Below, piece after piece: positions 25,271 to 34,521 of a DNA stretch of 64,000 nucleotides. Origin of the DNA: Tectiglobus sp965223355 (GTDB lineage Bacteria > Pseudomonadota > Alphaproteobacteria > Rhizobiales > Hyphomicrobiaceae); assembly GCA_965223355.1 (NCBI GenBank), contig CBDCWE010000003.1:4526001-4590000 (forward strand), given 5' to 3'. Position 1 is the stretch's first letter; each line of letters opens with the position of its first letter. Made by a program: the position numbers and the translations under genes. The notes below the pieces were generated by a model. The model had not been told where the DNA came from. It saw only the letters and a program-made list of their open reading frames with translations, and did not search any database.

Positions 25271-25552
25271 TCAGCTGCTACACTTTTTCAGTTCCAATGC
25301 ACGCTTTCTCAGTTCCGACTGCCACTGCGTCGGGCCGACCGTCGCACACCACGCCGCGTGCGCCTTGACATCGGTGCCCCAACGCGGGCCCGTCATGCCA
25401 CATTTTTTGTTGATGTTCTCCCTCACCTGCTTCAAGGCGAGCTTGCTGTAGATCTCGCAGTTCTGCTGTGCCTGAACGCCTGATGCCCAACCTGCAACTG
25501 CTGCTGCCGTTGCGACAGCGAGAATTGCGCCGGTGTGGATAATGCGGTTCAT
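25271..25552 (-). CDS. Small secreted cysteine-containing protein, unknown function
   Basis: The 93-residue product begins with a signal peptide (MNRIIHTGAILAVATAAAVAG, cleavage likely after GVQA-Q). The mature part of about 65 residues has four cysteines (NCEIYS, KKCGM, WCATV, LKKCSS), suggesting two disulfide bonds in the periplasm. KKCGMTGPRWGTDVKAHAAWC is the most conserved-looking part. The ATG at 25552 follows AAGGAACGAGGC, a fair ribosome site. No known family is recognised. Confidence 0.65.
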   Translation of the reverse strand: MNRIIHTGAILAVATAAAVAGWASGVQAQQNCEIYSKLALKQVRENINKKCGMTGPRWGTDVKAHAAWCATVGPTQWQSELRKRALELKKCSS

Positions 25553-26002
25553 TTTGCCTCGTTCCTTTTGTTCGGGGCTCTGACCTGCGGCCCGCCACCG
25601 GTGCATCATCATCGCACTGCGATTAGCCGCCGCTCACGCTGTTGCACGCTGGTTCTGCTTCGCGCTGATCCAGTTCGTGGCCATGCGATTGGTTTGACAG
25701 CAAACTAACCGGGTCAAGATGAACTGCTCCTGAACACTATCATTGCCCGGTGTCGATTACAGCAGGTCAACCAAAATGCCGAAGTGTTGGTGTTTTCGCG
25801 TCACGGCGTGAACGGATCTCCAGATCGTTTGTCTTGCGCCCACAACATGATTTAGAATCTGTTAACCCTTCTGGCGGCCTGACCCGCATCCGTGAGAAAC
25901 AGCCGTATTGCCATGCCACCAGCGCCCGAACATCGACGCGATCGCCCAACGCCGCCGCCGAGCGAGACCCAAAAGAGCGAACTTCAAGTGCGCGCGCCGC
26001 AA
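25553..26002. other. Leader region upstream of recQ
   Basis: This gap contains no convincing separate gene. It holds the promoter of the small secreted protein (minus) and of recQ (plus). An in-frame upstream extension of recQ from 25892 is open but proline- and arginine-rich and lacks a ribosome site. Confidence 0.4.
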
Positions 26003-28138
26003 ATGAGCGACGCCCAAACAATTCTGCTCAACCTGTTTGGTTATCGTGCGTTCCGCGGCCAGCAGGCCGAGATCATCGAGACCGTTTTGCGCGGCGACGA
26101 TGCGCTCGTGCTGATGCCGACGGGTGGCGGCAAGTCGCTGTGTTATCAAATTCCAGCCCTCGCCCGTCGCGGCACCGGTATTGTCGTCTCACCGTTGATC
26201 GCGCTGATGCATGATCAGGTCGACGCGCTCGAACAACTGGGTGTGCGCGCCGCCTACCTCAATTCCAGCCTTGATCGCGATCAACAATCCGCCATCGAGG
26301 CGGCGCTGCGCGCCGGCGCCCTTGACATCGTCTATGTCGCCCCCGAGCGCCTGGTCCAGGACCGTACTTTGAACCTGCTGTCGCGCTGCGAGGTATCCCT
26401 GTTCGCCATCGACGAAGCCCACTGCGTGTCGCAATGGGGTCATGACTTTCGGCCCGAGTACCGGCAGCTGCGCCTGCTCGCTGAGCGATTTCCGGCGGTG
26501 CCGCGTATCGCCCTGACGGCGACCGCCGACCCGCGCACGCGCGAGGAGATTGCAACCGAGCTGTCGTTGGCGAGCGCGCCGCGCTTCATCTCAAGCTTTG
26601 ATCGCCCGAACATTCGCTACACCATTGCCGAGACCGGTAACATGGCGGCACGCGAGCGGTTGTGGCAGTTCCTCGAAGCCGAACACCCCTCGGAGGCCGG
26701 CATCGTCTACTGCTTGTCACGGCGCGCCACCGAAGAGACCGCCGCCTGGCTCGCCGCGCGCGGCCGCAACGCCCTCGCCTATCATGCCGGCCTGCCACCA
26801 CAGACCCGACGCACCGTTCAGGATCGCTTTCTGCGCGAAGATGGCTTGATCGTGGTTGCAACCATTGCCTTCGGCATGGGCATTGACAAACCCGATGTCC
26901 GCTTCGTCGCCCACCTCAACCTGCCGAAATCGGTCGAAGCCTATTATCAGGAGACCGGCCGGGCCGGGCGCGACGGTGAACCGGCCAACGCCTGGATGGC
27001 CTACGGCCTGCAAGACCTTGTGCAGCAACGCCAATGGATCAATCAGTCCGAGGGTGGTGCAACCTTCAAGCAGTTTCAACGCCGCCGCCTCGATGCGTTT
27101 ATCGGTCTTTGCGAAAGCACGGGCTGCCGCCGCCGCGCCCTGCTTGCCTATTTTGGCGAGCATCTGGATAAGCCGTGCGGCAACTGCGACAATTGCCTGG
27201 ACCCGCCGGCGACCACCGACGGCACGGTGCTCGCCCAAAAGGCGCTGTCGGCGGTCTACCGCACCGAGCAACGCTTCGGTGTGACCTACGTCATCGACGT
27301 CCTGCGCGGCAAACCGGACAAACGCATCCAGCACAATCGCCACGACCGGCTCTCGGTCTTCGGCATTGGCAAGGATCTCGACCAGAAGACCTGGCGAAGT
27401 CTGTTTCGCCAGCTGATCGCAGCCGGTTTCCTGACCCCTGACGCCGAGGGCTACGGCACGCTCGAACTGACCGAAACGGCGCGCCCGGTGTTGCGCGGTG
27501 AGCAGGCCGTCGAGATCAGACTGCCACCGGCAACAACGCCAAAGTCGCAGGCCTCACCGCGCGCAAGCACACAATTGAGTTCGCTGTCCGAAGATGAGCG
27601 CAAGCTCTTCGACGTCCTCAAGCTGGTGCGCAAGGAGCTTGCCGCCAAGGCCAAGGTGCCGCCATACGTCATTTGCCATGACCGCACGCTGGCCGAGCTC
27701 TCAATCAAGCGCCCGCAATCACTTGATGAACTGGCCGCCATCAACGGCTTGGGTGCAAAAAAGGTCGCGCGCTATGGCGACGTGCTGGTCGGGGCCATCG
27801 CGCCGTTCACGTCCGCACCAACGCGTGCCAACCGCATTTCGGCCAGCGCCAACCGATCACTGGCACTTCTTTTGGGCGGGCGTGATGTGAATGAAATCGC
27901 CAGCGAACGCGGCCTGGTCGTCAGTACCATCTACGGCCATCTCGCCGAAGCGATCGAAGCCGGCCTTGTCGAAACGCAAGCCGTCCTGTCAATCGATCAA
28001 ACCGAGATCGAAGAGATCCTGGCCGCGTTCGAAGATACCGGCACGCTGGAAACCGGCCGTCTCGGCCCCGCCCACGCCGCACTCGAGGGCCGCTACGACT
28101 ACGGTATCCTGCAGTGCGTTCTGGCCGAGATCGCCTGA
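26003..28138 (+). CDS. recQ: ATP-dependent DNA helicase RecQ with extra C-terminal HTH
   Basis: A 3'-5' superfamily 2 helicase of about 711 residues that unwinds recombination and replication intermediates. Motif I is LMPTGGGKSLCYQIPA, motif II AIDEAHCVSQWGHDFRP, and motif VI QETGRAGRDG. The zinc site uses CESTGCRRRALL...CGNCDNC. An RQC winged helix and an HRDC domain (about 520-595) follow. After that is a further HTH-like segment (SLALLLGGRDVNEIASERGLVVSTIYGHL) and a tail not present in E. coli RecQ. The ATG at 26003 is chosen because it lies just before the conserved FGYRAFRGQQ; GTG 25892 and ATG 25913 are alternatives. It ends 29 bases from hisG, convergent. Confidence 0.93.
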   Translation: MSDAQTILLNLFGYRAFRGQQAEIIETVLRGDDALVLMPTGGGKSLCYQIPALARRGTGIVVSPLIALMHDQVDALEQLGVRAAYLNSSLDRDQQSAIEAALRAGALDIVYVAPERLVQDRTLNLLSRCEVSLFAIDEAHCVSQWGHDFRPEYRQLRLLAERFPAVPRIALTATADPRTREEIATELSLASAPRFISSFDRPNIRYTIAETGNMAARERLWQFLEAEHPSEAGIVYCLSRRATEETAAWLAARGRNALAYHAGLPPQTRRTVQDRFLREDGLIVVATIAFGMGIDKPDVRFVAHLNLPKSVEAYYQETGRAGRDGEPANAWMAYGLQDLVQQRQWINQSEGGATFKQFQRRRLDAFIGLCESTGCRRRALLAYFGEHLDKPCGNCDNCLDPPATTDGTVLAQKALSAVYRTEQRFGVTYVIDVLRGKPDKRIQHNRHDRLSVFGIGKDLDQKTWRSLFRQLIAAGFLTPDAEGYGTLELTETARPVLRGEQAVEIRLPPATTPKSQASPRASTQLSSLSEDERKLFDVLKLVRKELAAKAKVPPYVICHDRTLAELSIKRPQSLDELAAINGLGAKKVARYGDVLVGAIAPFTSAPTRANRISASANRSLALLLGGRDVNEIASERGLVVSTIYGHLAEAIEAGLVETQAVLSIDQTEIEEILAAFEDTGTLETGRLGPAHAALEGRYDYGILQCVLAEIA

Positions 28139-28167
28139 GCGAGCCAGCCAATCCGGCCACCGCGCCC

Positions 28168-28887
28168 TCACGTGCTGCCGTGAGCCTGTTCCAAGCGCGA
28201 CAACAGATCGTTTTCGATCGCCCGCGTCTGCGGCGACCACGAAATCGTTTTGGAAGCCACCAGATTGGCTTCGGATCGCAAGATGACGCCATCCTCGCCA
28301 TCGAGGACGCGTAAGCCATTGGCCTTCAGCGTTGCCCCGGTACTGGTAATGTCGACGATCAGATCGGCGGCGTCGGCGGCCGGCGTTCCCTCCGTCGCAC
28401 CGAGACTTTCGACAATCCGATAGTCACTCACTCCGAAGCGCGTGAAATGCCGCCGGGTGAGGTTCATGTACTTGGTCGCAACGCGCATGCGCCGCTGATG
28501 GCGGCGCCGGTAGGCCTGCGCTGCCGCATCGAGATCGCGCATGCGCCTGACATCGACCCAGCAATCCGGTACCGCAACGACGACGTCGGCATGGCCATAG
28601 CCGAGCGGCTTGAGAAACTGGACCCGGTCCTCGGCGTCCGTGATTTCTTCGCGCACCAGATCCTCGCCCGTGACGCCGATATGAATGCGACCGGTGCGCA
28701 ACGCATTGGCCACCTGCGATGCCGAAATGAATGACACCTCGACGCCGTCAATGCCGCCGAGGACACCGTGATAGCCGCGCGCGCTGCCGGCCTTGCGAAC
28801 CGCCAAACCTGCGCCCTCGAACAGCGCCACCGTGTCGTCCCTCAGCCGACCCTTGGACGGCATGCCGAGAACCAGTTTGCCGCTCAT
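28168..28887 (-). CDS. hisG: ATP phosphoribosyltransferase, short form (catalytic subunit HisG)
   Basis: HisG performs the first step of histidine synthesis, joining PRPP to ATP. This 239-residue version has the catalytic domain (LVLGMPSKGRLRDD, HIGVTGEDLV, the PRPP loop ADLIVDITSTGATLKANGL) but lacks the C-terminal regulatory domain of the long form. It therefore needs HisZ, encoded just upstream with a 4-base overlap (stop 28884, ATG 28887). It is the last gene of hisS-hisZ-hisG. Confidence 0.95.
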   Translation of the reverse strand: MSGKLVLGMPSKGRLRDDTVALFEGAGLAVRKAGSARGYHGVLGGIDGVEVSFISASQVANALRTGRIHIGVTGEDLVREEITDAEDRVQFLKPLGYGHADVVVAVPDCWVDVRRMRDLDAAAQAYRRRHQRRMRVATKYMNLTRRHFTRFGVSDYRIVESLGATEGTPAADAADLIVDITSTGATLKANGLRVLDGEDGVILRSEANLVASKTISWSPQTRAIENDLLSRLEQAHGST

Positions 28888-30062
28888 CCAGCGCCTCCCT
28901 GCACGGCATCCAACAGCCGTTCGGTGTGGATCATCGCGCCCACTGCAGGGACATCGACGGTCGCGCCGATAACCCGCATCAGCTTGTCGTAGCGCCCACC
29001 GCCGGCGACGGGGCTATCGCCGGGCAGATCTGGCGCCTGAACTTCGAACACAAAGCCGGTGTAGTATTCGAGATTGCGGCCGAACTCTGCCGAAAAGCTG
29101 AGCCGGCTCAGGTCGATACCCAGCGCCGCGAACGCCTTGAGGCGACGCTCGTATGCATCCAGCGGTCCGGACAGATCATAGTTGGTCGACTGAAGCAGAT
29201 CCTTGAGACGCGCCCCCGATGCGCGCACCGGTGCATTCACCCCGAGGTAACCTTCGATCAGATCGAGCGTGGCCCGGTCCAGCGGGTCGGCGGAGGCATC
29301 TTCGACGACGGCACACAGATTGTCGGTAATCTCCGTCAACGAGCGCGCGCCGATCAGTTCAATGCCGTTGCGCTCCAGATAGCCGAACACAATCTGCTCG
29401 GCGTTTGCCGCCTTGGCGCCGCGCACTGCTTGCACAAGCTCGCCCGGTAGCCCATCGACAATCGCCGCCGGCCTGACCGACAACGCCTCGAGCTCGGCGC
29501 GAAACGCAGCCGGCCGCCAAAACTGCGCGCGCAACCGCTGACGCCAGCGCGCCGGCATATCGAGCACCCCGAGCAGCGCTTCAAAGATATTGAGATCACC
29601 GATCGTCACGCTGAAATCGTCAAGACCCGCACCTTCCAGCGCCTTCAGGATCAGTGCCAGAATTTCCGCTTCCGCCTGGGCATACTGACTGGTCCCGAAA
29701 AACTCGACGCCGGCCTGGCGAAACTCGCGGGGATGGGCCGCATCGCCACCGTCGGGCTGAAACCGGAACGCTGGCCCGTTGTAGCAATAGCGTCCAACGG
29801 CATCTGCCCGCGCATAACGTTCCCAGTGCAACCGGCAGGTTGGAATTGTCAGGTCCGGGCGCAGGCACAGCTCGGCGCCTTCCGGATCGGTAAAGACGTA
29901 TGTGCGCCCGCGCAGGTCCTCGCCGACGACGTCAAGGAAGATCTCGGCCGGCTGCAGGATCGACGGTGCGACCGGCTCATAGCCCGCCGCACGAAACACG
30001 CCCAGGATACCGTGCGCCTGGTCCTCGAGCGCATGGAACTTTTTGGCCGTCTCAGCTGACAT
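28884..30062 (-). CDS. hisZ: ATP phosphoribosyltransferase regulatory subunit HisZ
   Basis: HisZ is a histidyl-tRNA synthetase paralogue that lacks aminoacylation and completes the short HisG enzyme, conferring histidine feedback control. About 392 residues. Class II synthetase features are visible: RPDLTIPTCRLHWERY, YNGPAFRFQP, REFRQAGVEFFG and GGGRYDKLM. The start at 30062 overlaps the hisS stop by 11 bases; the frame is open to 30257, but that part lies inside hisS. The gene is translationally coupled to both neighbours. Confidence 0.93.
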   Translation of the reverse strand: MSAETAKKFHALEDQAHGILGVFRAAGYEPVAPSILQPAEIFLDVVGEDLRGRTYVFTDPEGAELCLRPDLTIPTCRLHWERYARADAVGRYCYNGPAFRFQPDGGDAAHPREFRQAGVEFFGTSQYAQAEAEILALILKALEGAGLDDFSVTIGDLNIFEALLGVLDMPARWRQRLRAQFWRPAAFRAELEALSVRPAAIVDGLPGELVQAVRGAKAANAEQIVFGYLERNGIELIGARSLTEITDNLCAVVEDASADPLDRATLDLIEGYLGVNAPVRASGARLKDLLQSTNYDLSGPLDAYERRLKAFAALGIDLSRLSFSAEFGRNLEYYTGFVFEVQAPDLPGDSPVAGGGRYDKLMRVIGATVDVPAVGAMIHTERLLDAVQGGAG

Positions 30063-31578
30063 TGGCGCCCCTGGATCCGACCGGCCGCTGATAGCGTTCA
30101 AGCACTTGCTGCACGGCGCTGACGAGTTCGTCTTGCGGTACGGAAAATTGTGCCGGCCGACCGGTGCGCCATTGCGCGTGATCGGCAATGTTCTTTGCCA
30201 ACTCGGAACCTTCGAAAAGGTCCTTGATCTGAACCTCGGCGCTGGCACGCTCGTCACTGCCCTGGATCACCACGCATGGCGCGCCGCGCTTGTCTGCGTA
30301 TTTCATTTGCGCCTTCATACCCGACGTCCCAAGATACATTTCCGCGCGGATGCCGGCGGCGCGCAACTGCTGCACCATCGCCTGATAGCGCGCCTGCTGA
30401 TCGCGATCCATAACCAGCACGACCACGGGGCCAAGCACCGGCGCCTGCGCATTGCTTTCAACCAGCATCAGCGCCGACAAAAGTCGCGACACACCGAGCG
30501 AAAACCCCGTCGCCGGAACCGCCTGGCCGGTAAACCGCGCCACCAGATCATCGTAGCGGCCGCCGCCGCCGACGGCGCCAAAACGCACGGTCTCGCCGTC
30601 TTCGTTCTTGACCTCGAAGGTCAGTTCCGCCTCGAACACGGGGCCGGTATAATAATCAAGCCCGCGCACCACCGAAGGGTCGACAACCACCCGGTCCTCA
30701 CGGAAATCCGCTGCGCGCAGCAACTCGTCGATACCGCGCAGTTCCGCGATACCTTCAAGGCCGCGCGCATCGGCCCCGATCAGCTCTTGCAATGCACCGA
30801 TCGTAGCGGCCCGCGATGCCGCACCGCTCTGCACAAACCGCAAGGCCAGGTCAATTGCCGGTGGTTCAAGTTCGGCACCGGTTGTGAAATCACCGGAGTC
30901 GTCCCGGCGTCCCGGCCCCAGCAACTGGCGCACGCCCTCGATGCCGAGCCGGTCGAGCTTGTCGAGCGCTCTCAATACAACCAGCCGCCGGCCGGCCTGA
31001 TCCGGGCTGGCAGGATCGATGCCCATGCCGGCCAGCACCCCGTCCAGCACCTTCCTGTTGTTCACGCTTATAATGTAATCGCCGCGCGGAAAGCCGAGCC
31101 GTTCCATGGTGTCGGCAGCGAGCATGCAGATCTCGGCATCGGCGGCGATATTGGCCGTCCCGACGGTGTCGGCGTCGAACTGCAGGAACTGGCGATAGCG
31201 CCCCGGCCCGGGTTTCTCATTGCGCCAGACCGGCCCGGACGTGTAGCGGCGGTAGGGCTTGGCCAAGTGCTGATAGTGTTGCGCTACGTGCCGCGCCAGT
31301 GGCGCCGTCATGTCGTAGCGCAGCGACATCCACTGCTGGTCCTCATCCTGCAGCGAGAACACGCCCGCGTTCGGCCGGTCGGTGTCAGGCAGGAACTTGC
31401 CAAGGGCGTCGGTATATTCGAAGGCCGGTGTCTCCAGCGGTTCGAAGCCGTACGATTCATAGATATCCGAAATCTCCGCGAGCATCCGCTTCAGCCGCCG
31501 GGTCTCGTTGGCACCGATATCCCGGAAGCCCTTCGGCAGGCGGGCGCTGGGCCGCCATTGTTTCTGCTTGTTTGCCAT
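30052..31578 (-). CDS. hisS: Histidyl-tRNA synthetase
   Basis: HisRS charges tRNA-His with histidine. The 508-residue product has class II motif 1 near residues 10-60 (RLPKGFRDIGANE), motif 2 in GPVWRNEKPGPGRYRQFLQFDAD, the histidine-binding VRGLDYYTGPVFE and motif 3 GGGRYDDLVARF with SLGVSRL. A C-terminal anticodon-binding domain follows (about 400-505). It is the first gene of hisS-hisZ-hisG, so tRNA charging and histidine synthesis are co-transcribed here. A plus-strand frame of 594 codons lies opposite it and is a shadow. Confidence 0.96.
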   Translation of the reverse strand: MANKQKQWRPSARLPKGFRDIGANETRRLKRMLAEISDIYESYGFEPLETPAFEYTDALGKFLPDTDRPNAGVFSLQDEDQQWMSLRYDMTAPLARHVAQHYQHLAKPYRRYTSGPVWRNEKPGPGRYRQFLQFDADTVGTANIAADAEICMLAADTMERLGFPRGDYIISVNNRKVLDGVLAGMGIDPASPDQAGRRLVVLRALDKLDRLGIEGVRQLLGPGRRDDSGDFTTGAELEPPAIDLALRFVQSGAASRAATIGALQELIGADARGLEGIAELRGIDELLRAADFREDRVVVDPSVVRGLDYYTGPVFEAELTFEVKNEDGETVRFGAVGGGGRYDDLVARFTGQAVPATGFSLGVSRLLSALMLVESNAQAPVLGPVVVLVMDRDQQARYQAMVQQLRAAGIRAEMYLGTSGMKAQMKYADKRGAPCVVIQGSDERASAEVQIKDLFEGSELAKNIADHAQWRTGRPAQFSVPQDELVSAVQQVLERYQRPVGSRGANVS

Positions 31579-31771
31579 TTTGCCCGATATTTGGTGCCGA
31601 GAACGATGTTCGTCAGCGGCAGCTTTTCGGCGCCTTATAGATCAATGCGCCCGCAGTGCAAGCCCGCGCGCGTTTCAGCCCGACACAGCCACCGCCCGCA
31701 TCCCCTCCGAGCCGTCCCGTGGTTTGACCGCGCCGGTCGGTCGCGCTCAGCAACCAAATCGAGCGTCGATC

Positions 31772-33139
31772 TCAAACGTCGATGTAATCCTCGGCCGTCC
31801 GTCCCGGCGGTATTGGCACGTCGTTAATGTAGGATCCAAGCGCTTCGAGCCCGCGCGGAACCGGTCCGCCATAGGCCCAGTCCAGAAGTTCAACCGTGTG
31901 AACGATCGGAAACTCCATGCCATCCTTGAGATGCGCGATGCAACCAATGTTGCCGGCTGCCACCAGGTCCGGGTTGACGCTGCGGATATTGGTGGCCTTG
32001 CGGTCGCGCAGGTCACCGGCGATCTCGGGCTGCATAATGTTGTATGTGCCGGCCGAGCCGCAGCAAATATGGCCTTCGGGAACATCGACCACCGTGAAAC
32101 CGGCTTTGCGCAACAGCGCTTTCGGCACATCCGTGATCTGCTGGCCGTGCTGCATCGAACACGCCGAATGATACGCGACCTTGAGTGACGACCAGCGCAT
32201 TGGCGGTCCCAGGTCGTGTTGTGCCACAAACTCGGTCACATCCATCGCTTTGTCGACGATCGCCTGCGCCCTGTCCTCATAACCGGCGACATGCTTGAGC
32301 ATATAGGCATAATCTTTGACCGTCGTACCGCAACCGGACGCATTGATGATGATCGCATCAACGTCTTCGCGCTGCATGGACTTCCACCACGCATCGACAT
32401 TGCGCTTGGCAAACTCGATCGCGCGTTTCTCAAGCCCGATGTGATGAACCAGCGCACCGCAGCAGCCGGTCCCGGCAGAGACCTCGACGTCGACACCGCG
32501 CCGTGCCAGCAATCGGATCGTTGCATCATTGATCTCCGGGCGCAGCACCTGTTGCGCACAGCCGGCCAGCATCAACACCCGTGCCTGACGCTTGATCCGG
32601 CTCTCGGCCTTGCCCGGGCCATCGTATTTGGCACGTCTCAACACATCACGCGGCGCCAGGTCGACCATCGCTGCCAACTGCTTGAAGCCGAACCGGCGCA
32701 TGATGTTGACCAACGGCCGCCCGAGCGGTGCGACGCGCAACGCCCATGCGAAACGGTGCGGATAGGGGACCACGGCGGCAAGGATCGCGCGGACGAGCCG
32801 CTCACGCCATGGCCGCGCGCCGTGCTCGTGGATATAAGCGCGGGCATGATCGACAAGATGCATGTAGTCGACGCCACCGGGGCAGGTGGTCATGCACGAC
32901 AGACAGGACAAGCAGCGATCGACATGGTGCTGGACCTCGCCGCTGACGCCACGGTCGGCCTCAAACATGTCCTTCATCAGATAGATCCGACCGCGCGGGC
33001 TGTCGCGTTCATCACCGAGCAACACATAGGTCGAGCAGGTCGCCGTGCACAGCCCACAATGCACGCAGCGACGCAGGATACGGTTGACCTCGGCAAGCCT
33101 CGGGTCGGTGAGCTGTTCAGGCGAAAAGTTGGTTTGCAT
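31772..33139 (-). CDS. glcF: Glycolate oxidase iron-sulfur subunit GlcF
   Basis: About 455 residues. Two 4Fe-4S motifs near the N-terminus (CVHCGLCTATCSTY and CLSCLSCMTTCPGG) transfer electrons from the flavin subunits to the quinone pool. Two cysteine-rich CCG domains follow, with ACCG-type motifs in GTGCCGALVHH and GHICCGSAGTYN. The ATG at 33139 is chosen because family similarity starts there and AGGGACGA lies upstream. It is the third gene in the glcD-glcE-glcF order. Confidence 0.95.
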   Translation of the reverse strand: MQTNFSPEQLTDPRLAEVNRILRRCVHCGLCTATCSTYVLLGDERDSPRGRIYLMKDMFEADRGVSGEVQHHVDRCLSCLSCMTTCPGGVDYMHLVDHARAYIHEHGARPWRERLVRAILAAVVPYPHRFAWALRVAPLGRPLVNIMRRFGFKQLAAMVDLAPRDVLRRAKYDGPGKAESRIKRQARVLMLAGCAQQVLRPEINDATIRLLARRGVDVEVSAGTGCCGALVHHIGLEKRAIEFAKRNVDAWWKSMQREDVDAIIINASGCGTTVKDYAYMLKHVAGYEDRAQAIVDKAMDVTEFVAQHDLGPPMRWSSLKVAYHSACSMQHGQQITDVPKALLRKAGFTVVDVPEGHICCGSAGTYNIMQPEIAGDLRDRKATNIRSVNPDLVAAGNIGCIAHLKDGMEFPIVHTVELLDWAYGGPVPRGLEALGSYINDVPIPPGRTAEDYIDV

Positions 33140-33252
33140 CGTCGTCCCTGCACCGGCAGCCCGGCTTATCACACGCGGCCCATTTGCCCGACACCGTCCG
33201 CAGCTTCAGCCGGCGCCACCGAGGCCAGCGCCAATTGCACCGGCACGCCATA

Positions 33253-34473
33253 TTACACGTTCGAATACATGCGGCCGGGATTGAGAATGGCGGCGGGATC
33301 GAACACCTGCTTGAGGCTGCGGGTCAGACGTTCGTTGCCGTGATCCAAGGGATGAAACACATCGACGCTAAGGCGCACCGATGGATCCGCCCGGATCAGT
33401 GTTGCATGGCCGCCGTAGGAGGCGATGATGCGGCGAATGTCGGTGGCGCCGGCATCCGCCGCCTCCGGCACCGCCAGCCAAATCAGACCGCCGGACCAGT
33501 CGAACATCGCCTGCGCTGGCATGTATCTTTGAACATCTGCAACAAACTGCGCGCCCTTGTCCGGCACGGTCGAGATCCGCCACAGCTGTTCCGGACGATC
33601 GACAAACGGCGACAGTTCCCGCAGTTCCGACCAAAACGCAAGTGAGTCCTCATCGCCGGCGACATAAACATCACCGAACGCACCCAGGATGGTGCGCAAC
33701 TGCTCTATCCTGCGCGGCAGGAACCGCGAAAAGTTCTCGATCCGCAATGCCGTGACGGCATCGCCGGCGCCGCAAAATTCAGGGTGTCGCATCCCGGCAA
33801 CCAACGGCGCCTCAAGGTGAACGGTGCCCGAGATCTCGAACGGTGTACTCATCGCCGTGCACATCGCTTCGACCGCCAGCTCGCTCGATAACCCGATGAT
33901 CACCATCGTCGCGGTTTCTTCCGGTTTCGGCAAGACCTTGAACGTCGCCTCGGTGATGACCGCGAGCGTGCCCCAGCTGCCCGCCACCACCCGCGCCAAA
34001 TCATACCCCGTCACATCTTTCAGCACCCGTCCGCCGGACTTGAAAATTTCACCGGTCCCGGTCACCGCGCCAATGCCAAGTAGGTGATCGCGGCCGGCAC
34101 CAACGGCAATCCGGCGGCTGCCCGCAATTCCGACCGCGAAGGCGCCGCCAATCGTGCCCTGCCCGCCCGTCTGGCCCAACACCGGTCCCAGGTCGACCGG
34201 CTCAAACGCGAGCATCTGACCGAATTGCGCCAGCTCGTGTTCGATATCGCTCAAGCGTGCACCGGCCTGTGCCGACATCACCAGTTCGCTCGGCTCGTAA
34301 AGCCGGATACCGCGCAACACGTGGGTGGACAGCACTGCGTCCGCCTGCGTCGTCCGCCCTGCCTGCCGTTTCGAACCACCGCCGACAATTTCGACCGACG
34401 TCCGGGCTGCGGCCGCCTCACGCAGAAAGCGGGCGAGCTCCCAATCAGCCGCCGGACGAACAATTGCGTTCAA
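33253..34473 (-). CDS. glcE: Glycolate oxidase FAD-binding subunit GlcE
   Basis: The 406-residue subunit has the FAD-binding PCMH fold: VEIVGGGSKRQAGR, LVMSAQAGARLSDIEHEL, and LGPVLGQTGGQGTIGGAFAVG, with the usual C-terminal oxidase cap. GlcE lacks the full catalytic set of GlcD and works as part of the GlcDEF complex that oxidises glycolate to glyoxylate. It lies 48 bases downstream of glcD and 113 bases upstream of glcF. Confidence 0.94.
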   Translation of the reverse strand: MNAIVRPAADWELARFLREAAAARTSVEIVGGGSKRQAGRTTQADAVLSTHVLRGIRLYEPSELVMSAQAGARLSDIEHELAQFGQMLAFEPVDLGPVLGQTGGQGTIGGAFAVGIAGSRRIAVGAGRDHLLGIGAVTGTGEIFKSGGRVLKDVTGYDLARVVAGSWGTLAVITEATFKVLPKPEETATMVIIGLSSELAVEAMCTAMSTPFEISGTVHLEAPLVAGMRHPEFCGAGDAVTALRIENFSRFLPRRIEQLRTILGAFGDVYVAGDEDSLAFWSELRELSPFVDRPEQLWRISTVPDKGAQFVADVQRYMPAQAMFDWSGGLIWLAVPEAADAGATDIRRIIASYGGHATLIRADPSVRLSVDVFHPLDHGNERLTRSLKQVFDPAAILNPGRMYSNV

Positions 34474-34521
34474 GTTGGTCCCCCATCGTTGCCCGTGCCG
34501 TGTGCCATCGTGCGATCAACC

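Noticed and set aside
30043..31827. A 594-codon plus-strand open frame opposite hisS.
   Set aside because: It is the antisense shadow of a very clear histidyl-tRNA synthetase in high-GC DNA and its translation has no family-like composition.
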